A DNA stretch of 31,254 bases from a virus: IMG/VR virus record IMGVR_UViG_3300028388_003043, positions 1 to 31,254 of that record. One strand, 5' to 3'. Positions within the stretch are counted from its first letter, which is position 1, and the number at the start of each line of letters is the position of its first letter. Positions 7,594 to 13,278 of the stretch are shown one piece after another. Under the pieces are notes generated by a model. It was not told the origin of the DNA, did not search any database, and was given only the letters and a program-made list of their open reading frames with translations. The position numbers were made by a program, and so were the translations under genes.

Positions 7594-8021
7594 TACAAAA
7601 ATATTTAATGAAATCGCAATCATTTGAGGGAACGGTAACCTTTGGCTTTGATGCTGAAGGCATGCTGAAGTTCTACGATAATGAAAGCGAAATGAACCAA
7701 GAGCAAAGCGCATGGCTACTCAGGAATTTCCCTTTTAGCCTGGAGCATTTGAAGCAAGTACAATCGAAGATAAAAGGCAAGCTGGAAGAGATACCAGCAG
7801 ACCTTTCATTTGAGGTTTTTTGGAAAGCTTATAATCACAAACGCAATAAGATTAGATGTGAGCCTATCTGGAAGAAAATGAAGGACACAGAGCGATTAGA
7901 ATGCCTGATGAATATAAAGTCTTACGAAAATTATTTGAGACGTTCAGGTATCGCAAAACTTAATCCAGAGAACTATCTGAAAAGGAAGGAATATTTAAAT
8001 AACTGGAATCAAATTAACTAG
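7590..8021 (+). CDS. Putative replisome-organiser-type protein
   Basis: Protein of 143 residues. The C-terminal half (FEVFWKAYNHKRNKIRCEPIWKKM ... SYENYLRR ... NPENYLKRKEYLNNW, read as spaced motifs) resembles the C-terminal domain of many phage replication proteins, with an FWxxYxxK start and an end in NPxxYLxxxxxLNNW. These domains bind helicase or loader. It is translationally coupled to the RecA-like ATPase. The N-terminal half (residues 1-60) is unassigned. The function is inferred from motif spacing only. Confidence 0.55.
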   Translation: MIQKYLMKSQSFEGTVTFGFDAEGMLKFYDNESEMNQEQSAWLLRNFPFSLEHLKQVQSKIKGKLEEIPADLSFEVFWKAYNHKRNKIRCEPIWKKMKDTERLECLMNIKSYENYLRRSGIAKLNPENYLKRKEYLNNWNQIN

Positions 8022-8027
8022 CTGATT

Positions 8028-8186
8028 ATGGGACGGAAAATAATTCAACGAATACACTTCTGTGTAGTATGCGGTCACGAGCCTGAAGATGGTGAAACAA
8101 TGTGGCAAATGCATAATGGAGTATGGTGTGATGAATGTGCGGACGATGTAGATGAGGAAGGATTTAAAAATGAAGAATCAGAATGA
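8028..8186 (+). CDS. Small CxxC zinc-binding protein
   Basis: ATG 8028 opens a 52-residue protein with two CxxC knuckles (FCVVCGHEP, C12/C15; WCDECADD, C34/C37) and a very acidic tail. It follows the previous gene by 6 nt and overlaps the GemA gene by 4 nt (ATGA), which strongly supports translation. It is the third small zinc-type protein in this operon. Confidence 0.65.
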   Translation: MGRKIIQRIHFCVVCGHEPEDGETMWQMHNGVWCDECADDVDEEGFKNEESE

Positions 8187-8563
8187 CAACCGCTCAAATC
8201 AAATACGTAAGAGGTCTGCTTGCCAAAAATGGCATCATGGACATGAAGGAGCAGCTAGTGAGCCAGTACACCAACGGGCGCAGCACTGACCTCAGCGACA
8301 TGAACTACCAGGAAACCCAAGAGCTCATCAATAACCTCAAAGGCGATGATAAGCGTGGGCGAATGGTCAGGAAGATGCTGAGCATGGCGCATGAGATGCT
8401 ATGGGAAACGCCTGAAGGCAAGGCAGACATGGAGCGCATCAATGCATGGTGCGAGAAATATACCGAGCAGCATAAGAAGCTTGACGACCTCAAGACGGAC
8501 GAGCTGCCAGCGGTAGTAACCACCTTTACGAAGGTTTATAAAAGCTTTTTAAAGGGGATTTAA
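8183..8563 (+). CDS. gemA: GemA/Gp16-family early regulatory protein
   Basis: A protein of 126 residues that matches the Mu GemA/Gp16 family: the N-terminal QIKYVRGLLAKNGIMDMKEQLV...YTNGRSTDLSDMN...ETQELINNL is the characteristic signature (shown in pieces). In Mu the gem locus affects host gene expression and DNA supercoiling; the biochemical activity is poorly known. It is the last of the core Mu-like early genes here. The 3' end carries one copy of the TTTTAAA-type boundary motif, directly before the HNH gene. Confidence 0.85.
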   Translation: MTTAQIKYVRGLLAKNGIMDMKEQLVSQYTNGRSTDLSDMNYQETQELINNLKGDDKRGRMVRKMLSMAHEMLWETPEGKADMERINAWCEKYTEQHKKLDDLKTDELPAVVTTFTKVYKSFLKGI

Positions 8564-8564
8564 A

Positions 8565-9182
8565 ATGAATGAAGAGCAGCAAAAGCAATACATCAGGGAT
8601 AATTACTTAGAGATACCAAGTAAAAGAATAGCTAAGCAAATCGGCAGAAGCGACTGTTTTGTAAGAGGATTTATGAAGCGTGAGGGATTGGTAGTTCCGC
8701 ATGAGATTGTGGAAAAAAGAAAAAGACAAAGCCGATTTCAAAAAGGAGCTACTCCTGTAAACAAGGGAAAAAAGCAAGAGGAATTCATGAGCCAGGAAGC
8801 TATTGAAAGGACTAAGAAAACCCGATTTAAAAAGGGGAGGAAGCCACACAATACCAATTATGACGGTCATATTTCCATCAGAAACAGCAAAGGACGACCC
8901 TACAAATGGATAAGAGTAGCTGAAGGAGAATATGTACTGCTTCACCGAAAAATATGGGAAGAAGCAAAAGGCTTAATTCCTGATTCCTGTAATATCCAAT
9001 TTAAAGACGGTAATACATTGAATTGTGAGCTAAGCAATTTATACCTGATAGAAAAGAAGTATCAAGCAAGCATTAATCATAGTGGACTATCGAAAATGCC
9101 ACCTGAATTAATTGAGAGTACCATTTTATTAACCAAGTTAAAACATAAGACCAATGAGAAACAAAATGACAGACCTCAATAA
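8565..9182 (+). CDS. HNH homing-type endonuclease
   Basis: Protein of 205 residues. The N-terminus has an HTH-like segment (SKRIAKQIGRSDCFVRGFMKREG) that probably gives DNA specificity, followed by a basic linker with repeated RFxKG units. The HNH_3-type nuclease motif is in residues 127-162: H127 in LLHRKIWEEAKG, IPDSCNIQFKDGN with D148/N150, and N158 in LSNLYLI. It is free-standing, starts right after the gemA stop, and overlaps the next gene by 29 nt. This is typical of a mobile endonuclease inserted between conserved genes. Confidence 0.85.
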   Translation: MNEEQQKQYIRDNYLEIPSKRIAKQIGRSDCFVRGFMKREGLVVPHEIVEKRKRQSRFQKGATPVNKGKKQEEFMSQEAIERTKKTRFKKGRKPHNTNYDGHISIRNSKGRPYKWIRVAEGEYVLLHRKIWEEAKGLIPDSCNIQFKDGNTLNCELSNLYLIEKKYQASINHSGLSKMPPELIESTILLTKLKHKTNEKQNDRPQ

Positions 9183-9399
9183 TCACCTATTTGCTCAATT
9201 AGAGCGATTGAGTGATGATGATATATCTCAAGAGGATTTAAGTAAAGAGATACAAAGAAGTAAAGCCATGACCAATGTGGCTCAGCAAATAGTCGAGAAT
9301 GCTAGAAATACAATCGAGGTAATAAAACTAGCTGAAAAAATGGGCTTGAACCCTGACAAACATTTAGAAAATTCATTCTTAAAAATATCAAACGAGTAA
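9154..9399 (+). CDS. Small phage protein, NHLFAxLE family
   Basis: Protein of 81 residues starting at ATG 9154, or at ATG 9166, which reduces the overlap with the HNH gene to 17 nt. The N-terminus (MTDLNNHLFAQLERLSDDD) and the following acidic helix with AMTNVAQQIVENARN resemble a small conserved protein found in many phage and prophage early regions. No function is established. Confidence 0.6.
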   Translation: MRNKMTDLNNHLFAQLERLSDDDISQEDLSKEIQRSKAMTNVAQQIVENARNTIEVIKLAEKMGLNPDKHLENSFLKISNE

Positions 9400-9403
9400 G
9401 AAT

Positions 9404-9637
9404 ATGAACTCATTCTTTGAACACCTGGCATTAATACAAGATGCGCAAAATATGATTGAGCACAGCAAGAACAGGCTGTATGAGCTCAAAGGAAAGCTGG
9501 AAAGTGAAATGAGTAAGGAAGAGCGCGTACGCTTCGACCTTACCCTAAATCAACAGCTTAAAATAGACGGCAAAAGCCTGAGAAAAGAATTAGTAGAAAT
9601 CATTCAAAAACTAGACGAAAATGGAAAATCAAAATAA
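9404..9637 (+). CDS. Small helical hypothetical protein
   Basis: Protein of 77 residues, all helical and charged (SKNRLYELKGKLESEMSKEERVRF). It starts 4 nt after the previous stop and overlaps the next gene by 17 nt. No family recognised. Confidence 0.6.
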   Translation: MNSFFEHLALIQDAQNMIEHSKNRLYELKGKLESEMSKEERVRFDLTLNQQLKIDGKSLRKELVEIIQKLDENGKSK

Positions 9638-9833
9638 AACAGAAGGCTGGTATTATCCGAGTGTACAGGACATGAAGGCGAGTGTCACCTGTAACTGGAA
9701 ATCTTTAACAGTTGAGCGACTAAGTGCTCACCTGGCCACCGAAGAAAATGGAGCCAAAAGAAGCTCTGTAATCAGCTATTTGCAAGCGGCTATTAAAAGA
9801 AAAAGAAAGGAGGCTGAGAATGAAAAATCATAA
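9621..9833 (+). CDS. Small hypothetical protein
   Basis: Protein of 70 residues (MENQNKTEGWYYPSVQDMKASV...). The last residues (KRKRKEAENEKS) are basic because the strong Shine-Dalgarno of the next gene is embedded in the coding sequence (AGAAAGGAGG). It overlaps the next gene by 14 nt. Function unknown. Confidence 0.6.
   Translation: MENQNKTEGWYYPSVQDMKASVTCNWKSLTVERLSAHLATEENGAKRSSVISYLQAAIKRKRKEAENEKS
9804..9813 (+). promoter_or_regulatory. Strong Shine-Dalgarno AGAAAGGAGG
   Basis: It lies 6 nt before ATG 9820 and shares the extended sequence AGAAAGGAGGCTGA with the site at 10057, so the two start regions look duplicated. Confidence 0.65.
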
Positions 9834-10080
9834 AAAGTACTTAGAAATTAAATTAACCGATGACGGTGACCAAACCAATATGACGGCTGAAATCAATGTA
9901 GGACGTAACACCACACCCGAAATGCTGGACGATATGATTAACGCCTTTGATAATTTGAGAGAAGGCTTGTACAACCAAGCAAGGGAGCAAGTGAAAATAT
10001 ATGATCAAGCCAAGAAGGATGAAGCCGACAGAAGAATGAAAAGTGATTACATAGACAGAAAGGAGGCTGAAAATGTCTAA
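9820..10080 (+). CDS. Small hypothetical protein
   Basis: Acidic protein of 86 residues (KYLEIKLTDDGDQTNMTAEINVGRN...) with a beta-rich N-terminus and helical C-terminus, ending RKEAENV like the gene before (RKEAENEKS). It overlaps the next gene by 8 nt. Function unknown. Confidence 0.6.
   Translation: MKNHKKYLEIKLTDDGDQTNMTAEINVGRNTTPEMLDDMINAFDNLREGLYNQAREQVKIYDQAKKDEADRRMKSDYIDRKEAENV
10057..10066 (+). promoter_or_regulatory. Strong Shine-Dalgarno AGAAAGGAGG
   Basis: It lies 6 nt before ATG 10073 and matches the site at 9804-9813 in sequence, spacing and following CTGA. Confidence 0.65.
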
Positions 10081-10246
10081 GTACACCAAAGAAGAGATTA
10101 TCGAAATGAGCCATGAACAGGCTCTCGATGCTAAGGAGGCCGTGAAAAGAGCTAAAACCAGAAAGAGCAAAAGGCACACTCAAAATGTGTATGACTTCTT
10201 TGCCTCTGTTTATTATCATTTGGCAGGAAAGGAGGTCAAATCATGA
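10073..10246 (+). CDS. Small basic hypothetical protein
   Basis: ATG 10073 opens a 57-residue protein (MSKYTKEEIIEMSHEQALDA...) with a basic centre (KRAKTRKSKRH) and an aromatic C-terminus (VYDFFASVYYHLAGK). It has a perfect Shine-Dalgarno and 8-nt and 4-nt overlaps with its neighbours, so it is very likely translated. Function unknown. Confidence 0.6.
   Translation: MSKYTKEEIIEMSHEQALDAKEAVKRAKTRKSKRHTQNVYDFFASVYYHLAGKEVKS
10226..10235 (+). promoter_or_regulatory. Strong Shine-Dalgarno GGAAAGGAGG
   Basis: It lies 7 nt before ATG 10243, one base different from the AGAAAGGAGG sites upstream. Confidence 0.6.
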
Positions 10247-10434
10247 AAGCTTTAATTTTTGTGTTCATCGTATTAGTGATGTTGATGGCGGTTAGTTTGG
10301 GCTTTGCCTTCCTGGTTTACTTAGGCTATCGAATGGGTCTAAAGAAGCCATCAACTGAATACGACTGCGGTAAAGACCCTTTGGAGTGTTCAAAACAATG
10401 TATATGGAAGGAGGTTCACGGTGCATACCCTTAA
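10243..10434 (+). CDS. Small single-pass membrane protein
   Basis: Protein of 63 residues. The N-terminal 30 residues form one hydrophobic helix (ALIFVFIVLVMLMAVSLGFA continuing to about residue 30), followed by a short tail with three Cys (C42, C49, C53; in DCGKDPLECSKQC). Four-nt overlap with the gene before and 14-nt overlap with the gene after. It could alter the host envelope together with the lipoproteins downstream (inference). Confidence 0.6.
   Translation: MKALIFVFIVLVMLMAVSLGFAFLVYLGYRMGLKKPSTEYDCGKDPLECSKQCIWKEVHGAYP
10406..10414 (+). promoter_or_regulatory. Strong Shine-Dalgarno GGAAGGAGG deciding a GTG start
   Basis: It lies 6 nt before GTG 10421. With no nearer ATG, it supports GTG as the start of the downstream gene. 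Confidence 0.6.
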
Positions 10435-10777
10435 TTTCTCCCACAACTGGAATAATAAGCTTGCAAATATGGCATTTACCACCCTTCGGTTGAGCAATGC
10501 CAAATATGAGAAAGGCAGCAAGTGGGCGGTACGCTTCAAAGGGCAGTACCGCCCCAAGATTGCCCAGATATTGGAAAAGAAGCAAATTAAGCTGGCTGAT
10601 ATCAACGAATATATTGCAAGGCTTGACACAGGCTACAGCAAAGCCGAATGCCAACAGGTACTGCGCACCATGTACAAAAACAGCGCAGTGAATTGGGACA
10701 CGCAAAAGATTGATTTCATTTTGCTTGCCTACACAGATGAATCCGTAAGTCAACACTCTGAATTATTTAAGCAATGA
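10421..10777 (+). CDS. Hypothetical protein, GTG start
   Basis: Basic protein of 118 residues (MHTLNFSHNWNNKLANMAFTTLRL...). The start is GTG with a well placed Shine-Dalgarno. The N-terminal half (TTLRLSNAKYEKGSKWAVRFKGQYRPKIA in pieces) has the look of an ASCH/beta-barrel-like nucleic-acid-binding segment found in phage early proteins, and the C-terminal half is helical. That resemblance is weak. It overlaps the lipoprotein gene by 4 nt (ATGA). Confidence 0.6.
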   Translation: MHTLNFSHNWNNKLANMAFTTLRLSNAKYEKGSKWAVRFKGQYRPKIAQILEKKQIKLADINEYIARLDTGYSKAECQQVLRTMYKNSAVNWDTQKIDFILLAYTDESVSQHSELFKQ

Positions 10778-11160
10778 AAACTTTTAAAACCCTTTTAAAT
10801 ATCCTTTTAGCAGTCTTTTTGATGAGTTGCCAGGAGCAGCTACCACAGCCGAGCGACCATCTACCCAATACTACCTGGGTAACTTGCGACCAGCTGATGA
10901 ACGAACGCCTTGGAGGCGATAATGTGCAATGGCTTAAGTTCCATTTTAATGGCTTGGTAACTTGGGAGCATACTCGCAATGGATCGGTGATCAGTACCGA
11001 GATAGGCGAATACAAAGCCAACGGCAACAAAGTAGAAATAAAGCGAGCAGGCGGTGTATTTACATTCGATAGAGCTGGAGCTCTGCTGATCAGCCGAGAC
11101 CTTCAGCAGTTGGATGGAAGCTGGAGGAGTTATGTTTTGATTACGGATTACGAATTTTAG
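10774..11160 (+). CDS. Phage lipoprotein 1 (possible exclusion or conversion factor)
   Basis: Protein of 128 residues with a clear lipoprotein signal: basic start, hydrophobic LLNILLAVFLM and lipobox MSC with the acylated Cys19. The mature part is a small beta-rich domain with W35, the block DNVQWLKFHF, NGSV, a GEY turn and VEIKR. The same blocks in the same order and spacing occur in the second lipoprotein at 11701-12075. It is coupled to the GTG gene by a 4-nt overlap. Prophage lipoproteins often act in superinfection exclusion or envelope conversion; that role is inference. The DNA over the signal peptide contains the motif AAAACCCTTTTAA. Confidence 0.75.
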   Translation: MKTFKTLLNILLAVFLMSCQEQLPQPSDHLPNTTWVTCDQLMNERLGGDNVQWLKFHFNGLVTWEHTRNGSVISTEIGEYKANGNKVEIKRAGGVFTFDRAGALLISRDLQQLDGSWRSYVLITDYEF

Positions 11161-11171
11161 AATTAGGAATT

Positions 11172-11378
11172 ATGATAACAGCATTAGTTCATTATAAACA
11201 GCTTATTGAAGCTCCTCACCCAATGCTTGATGATACCTGGGAAAAGAGATCAAAGGTGGTCGAAGTGAAAAAGCTAATCGATTTAAATCATATGTTTAGG
11301 CATATTAGTAAGATTGATGTGCTTAAATGCGCTCATTGTGCTAATATTCACAAATCAGTCGATAAATCAAATTATTGA
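11172..11378 (+). CDS. Hypothetical protein with CxxC
   Basis: Protein of 68 residues (MITALVHYKQLIEAPHPMLDD...) with one CxxC in KCAHCANIHK near the C-terminus and several His, possibly metal-binding. It starts 11 nt after the lipoprotein gene and is followed by the long hairpin at 11395-11463. Function unknown. Confidence 0.55.
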   Translation: MITALVHYKQLIEAPHPMLDDTWEKRSKVVEVKKLIDLNHMFRHISKIDVLKCAHCANIHKSVDKSNY

Positions 11379-11394
11379 TGGATTTGGCGATAAT

Positions 11395-11463
11395 GACCGA
11401 CCAACACCAAGATATGAGGCGTTCCGAGTTATCGGAATGACATCATATCGGCTGTTGTCGGTT
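11395..11463. repeat. Long imperfect hairpin / inverted repeat
   Basis: A 69-base palindromic stretch: GATATGA (11411-11417) pairs with TCATATC (11443-11449), TTCCGA (11422-11427) with TCGGAA (11432-11437) across a GTTA tetraloop, and the outer arms GACCGACCAACACC with GGCTGTTGTCGGTT with small bulges. A T-rich stretch follows, so a rightward terminator or attenuator is possible. A structured RNA or small mobile repeat is the alternative. Confidence 0.7.
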
Positions 11464-11509
11464 GTTTAATTTTTGTTTAATTTTATAGTTCAACTTAATA
11501 CAAGTAAAA

Positions 11510-11704
11510 ATGTCACAAGCAAAGTATTACTCAGAACATATAGTACATATTAGTCTGGAGAAATTAAATAATGAAATTAATCAATTACTTTCTGCTGAAA
11601 ATCATAAACCAATTTTTTTCCACGTACATCACAATCAAGATGAGAATGATTCCGTAGAGGCTATTTTGATTTTTGAAGCTAATAAAAATGATAATGAATC
11701 ATGA
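11510..11704 (+). CDS. Small hypothetical protein
   Basis: Acidic protein of 64 residues (MSQAKYYSEHIVHISLEKLN...) with a His cluster (FFHVHHNQDEND) and a short beta strand (VEAILIFEA). It follows the long hairpin and overlaps the second lipoprotein gene by 4 nt (ATGA), so the pair is one translation unit. Function unknown. Confidence 0.6.
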   Translation: MSQAKYYSEHIVHISLEKLNNEINQLLSAENHKPIFFHVHHNQDENDSVEAILIFEANKNDNES

Positions 11705-12075
11705 AAAATCTATTACTAATATTATTGACTATCACCCTGTTTTCATGTGGTGAGGAAGCTCCTGAAGCGGAGGTTAACCCAAATGAAGAGCTAGCTGAAA
11801 CCAAATGGGAAGCTCCAGACGAAATAGCGGATTATCTTTATTCAGGAGAGAATTTGCAATACATCGAGTTTTTAGATGCTGAAAACGCTCAATATTATCA
11901 AACCAATAATGGTAGTGTAAGAAATTCAGAGCAAGGAACATTTACCTATGAGCCGCCATTCGTTACCATTTTCCTAGAGGATAAGGAATTGGAGTTTGAA
12001 ATAACTGGAAGCTTAATGGTAAGCACCCATCAAAAAACTACTACAGGAGATTTCTTGACTTATACAAAGCAATAA
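11701..12075 (+). CDS. Phage lipoprotein 2, paralogue of lipoprotein 1
   Basis: Protein of 124 residues with a lipoprotein signal (LLLILLTITLFSC, lipobox FSC, Cys16). The mature part aligns with lipoprotein 1 almost without gaps: TKW/TTW, SGENLQYIEF/GGDNVQWLKF, NNGSV/RNGSV, EQGTF/EIGEY, V-I, GSLMVS/GALLIS and a final G. Identity is low but the pattern is consistent, so the two are divergent copies of one family. It is an acidic outer-surface or periplasmic protein, carried by the prophage ahead of a strong terminator, and suits superinfection exclusion or lysogenic conversion (inference). Confidence 0.75.
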   Translation: MKNLLLILLTITLFSCGEEAPEAEVNPNEELAETKWEAPDEIADYLYSGENLQYIEFLDAENAQYYQTNNGSVRNSEQGTFTYEPPFVTIFLEDKELEFEITGSLMVSTHQKTTTGDFLTYTKQ

Positions 12076-12103
12076 AATACCGCCAAGTGTCCCACGCACG
12101 ACT

Positions 12104-12133
12104 AGCCTCATCATTTTGATGGGGCTTTTTTTT
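12104..12133 (+). terminator. Rho-independent terminator of the early/accessory operon
   Basis: AGCCTCATCA and TGATGGGGCT form a 10-bp stem (one G-T pair) with a TTT loop, followed by eight Ts. It lies 28 nt after the second lipoprotein gene. Confidence 0.9.
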
Positions 12134-12166
12134 AGCTCCAAAAGCGTGAATTGTTGCAAAACTTTA

Positions 12167-12198
12167 TTTCTCCTAGCCTGTCTAAAATCGTAATTTTG
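12167..12198 (+). promoter_or_regulatory. Candidate promoter for the isolated gene
   Basis: TAATTTTG at 12191-12198 matches the Bacteroidota -7 consensus TAnnTTTG; TTTC lies 20 bp upstream as an imperfect -33 element. It sits just after a terminator and 15 nt before ATG 12214, so the next gene needs its own promoter. Confidence 0.45.
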
Positions 12199-12213
12199 AG
12201 TATAATTAACTTA

Positions 12214-12531
12214 ATGCGAGGTCAGCAAGCTTTATATAACGATATTTTCCCCTCTGCCATCCCCGAAACACTAGGCAGTAAAAGCAAGCGAAATACTTTT
12301 ACCAATGAAAGAGATATCGCAATGGCTCACCGTTTCTACTATCATGCTAACCTTTTGAGATCCCGATATGATGACTGCTTATTTGCATTACATCAAGAAT
12401 TTTTTATGACACCTGAAGCGATCGTACAATGCTTAGGAAATAAGCAGGAATTATTAAGGCAATTAGTAGCGGATCATGCCACTCCTCAAGAATTAAAAAG
12501 AAAGTATCCTTATTTTAATTGGAGTGTGTAA
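12214..12531 (+). CDS. Monocistronic protein, candidate middle/late regulator
   Basis: Protein of 105 residues from ATG 12214; the frame extends to TTG 12151 but that would cover the promoter. Helical, with a conserved-looking core (RFYYHANLLRSRYDDCLFALHQEFF, in pieces) and an HTH-like segment (TPEAIVQCLGNKQELLRQLV), ending KRKYPYFNWSV. Similar small proteins recur in Bacteroidota prophages, but I cannot name the family. It stands alone between two terminators, ahead of the late region, the place of Mor and C in Mu. A regulatory role is inferred from that position. Confidence 0.6.
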   Translation: MRGQQALYNDIFPSAIPETLGSKSKRNTFTNERDIAMAHRFYYHANLLRSRYDDCLFALHQEFFMTPEAIVQCLGNKQELLRQLVADHATPQELKRKYPYFNWSV

Positions 12532-12555
12532 AAGGAGCCATGTCCAGGGCTCCTT
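12532..12555 (+). terminator. Hairpin after the isolated gene
   Basis: AAGGAGCC and GGCTCCTT form a perfect 8-bp stem with an 8-nt loop 1 nt after the stop codon. There is no T run after the stem, so termination is likely but not certain. Confidence 0.5.
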
Positions 12556-12660
12556 CGACAAACTTGGGTTAACGTACGTCAACCCAAAAAGCAAAACATT
12601 TCGCTTTCTTAGGGTAAACTGTTTTACCTTTTACCTTTCTCGACTTACGAAAAATCAACT

Positions 12661-12710
12661 TTTGAAGTCTGCCATTGTGTTTGCGATATTTACACATTTG
12701 GCTATCCTCC
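12661..12710. repeat. Inverted repeat, left arm
   Basis: TTTGAAGT (12661-12668), then GCGATATTTACACA (12683-12696) and GGCTATCCTCC (12700-12710). Each block recurs in reverse complement at 13000-13035. The left copy has 14 extra bases between the first two blocks. Confidence 0.7.
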
Positions 12711-12839
12711 TTTCTGAGGCTGTTTCGTTTAAAATAAGGTCATTCCGTTAGGCCTCAATACAGTAATGACATGGACATACTGTAAAATTACTAAATTAAT
12801 TTGCTTAAAGAGTACGATATCAACCAAGTTGATTACAAC

Positions 12840-12859
12840 TTATCAACAGTTTATCAACA
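12840..12859. repeat. DnaA-box-like iterons TTATCAACA
   Basis: TTATCAACA at 12840-12848 and 12851-12859, an 11-bp direct repeat, with a related ATATCAACC at 12817-12825. Each differs by one base from the DnaA box TTATCCACA. Confidence 0.5.
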
Positions 12860-12879
12860 ATATTTAAGATTTTACACAT

Positions 12880-12908
12880 AAAAAAAGCCCAAGTGAACTC
12901 TTGGGCTT
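12880..12908 (-). terminator. Rho-independent terminator of the leftward head operon
   Basis: Read leftward, AAGCCCAAG and CTTGGGCTT form a perfect 9-bp stem with a 6-nt loop, followed by a run of seven Ts. It ends transcription coming from the genes at 13128-18842. Confidence 0.9.
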
Positions 12909-13029
12909 AAAGTCTTACTACTCTCCATTTATTGTTGTCTTTGTTTAATGGTTTGCTTGTTGTTACATAATAGTCGTGTTTGCAAGCGAGTAAGCTTTTG
13001 GAGGATAGCCTCCTGTGTAAATATCGCAC
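12907..13029 (-). CDS. Possible 40-residue ORF before the terminator
   Basis: From GTG 13029 the frame encodes 40 basic residues ending NKWRVVRL, with its stop inside the terminator stem. Codon content in the second half looks protein-like (DYYVTTSKPLNKDNN). The first half coincides with the inverted repeat. It may be a small real gene or a remnant. Confidence 0.25.
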   Translation of the reverse strand: MRYLHRRLSSKSLLACKHDYYVTTSKPLNKDNNKWRVVRL

Positions 13030-13035
13030 TTCAAA
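13000..13035. repeat. Inverted repeat, right arm
   Basis: GGAGGATAGCC (13000-13010), TGTGTAAATATCGC (13014-13027) and ACTTCAAA (13028-13035) are the reverse complement of the left arm at 12661-12710. The arms enclose about 290 bp that contain the iterons and the leftward terminator. Confidence 0.7.
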
Positions 13036-13127
13036 TAACGTGAAAATTAACCAATAGTTAAAAAATATTTAAGATTTTTAGTAGAATAAGCTGTTATTTC
13101 ACCAATAAAAGAGCTCTATTTCACCAA

Positions 13128-13256
13128 TTAAAGCCATGTATTATACAGTAAAATATTGATGATAGCTGCAATGAATATTATCAAAATTAGCCATGAAATG
13201 ACCTTTTGCAACCATTTAGGCAATTTTTCAAATTGGTTATAATATCGCATCGACAT
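13128..13256 (-). CDS. Small membrane protein (42 residues)
   Basis: From ATG 13256 a 42-residue frame begins MSMRYYNQFEKLPKWLQK, an amphipathic basic-aromatic start, and continues as a single hydrophobic segment (VISWLILIIFIAAIINILLY). It starts 22 nt after the upstream stop in the leftward head operon and is its last well supported gene. Roles such as a lysis-related or holin-like peptide are possible but not shown. Confidence 0.5.
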   Translation of the reverse strand: MSMRYYNQFEKLPKWLQKVISWLILIIFIAAIINILLYNTWL

Positions 13257-13278
13257 TTGATGAATATAGTGAAACAGA

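Larger units (their letters stand above)
12556..12906. other. Regulatory-type region without a convincing gene
   Basis: No coding sequence is supported. It holds the left arm of an inverted repeat (12661-12710), spaced ACAGTA / TACTGT half-sites (12759-12783) that resemble the early operators, ATCAAC-CAA-GTTGAT (12819-12833) and the iterons at 12840-12859. A frame at 12524-12751 is open but has no protein-like features. Confidence 0.5.

Noticed and set aside
10292-10756. Leftward 154-codon frame across the small genes
   Set aside because: Shadow of three overlapping rightward genes that have clear Shine-Dalgarno sites.
12524-12751. Rightward 75-codon frame after the isolated gene
   Set aside because: It runs through a hairpin and the inverted repeat arm, has no start context and no protein-like pattern.
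12840-12859. Phage replication origin
   Set aside because: Mu-like phages replicate from their ends by transposition; two imperfect DnaA-like boxes are not enough, so kept only as iterons.
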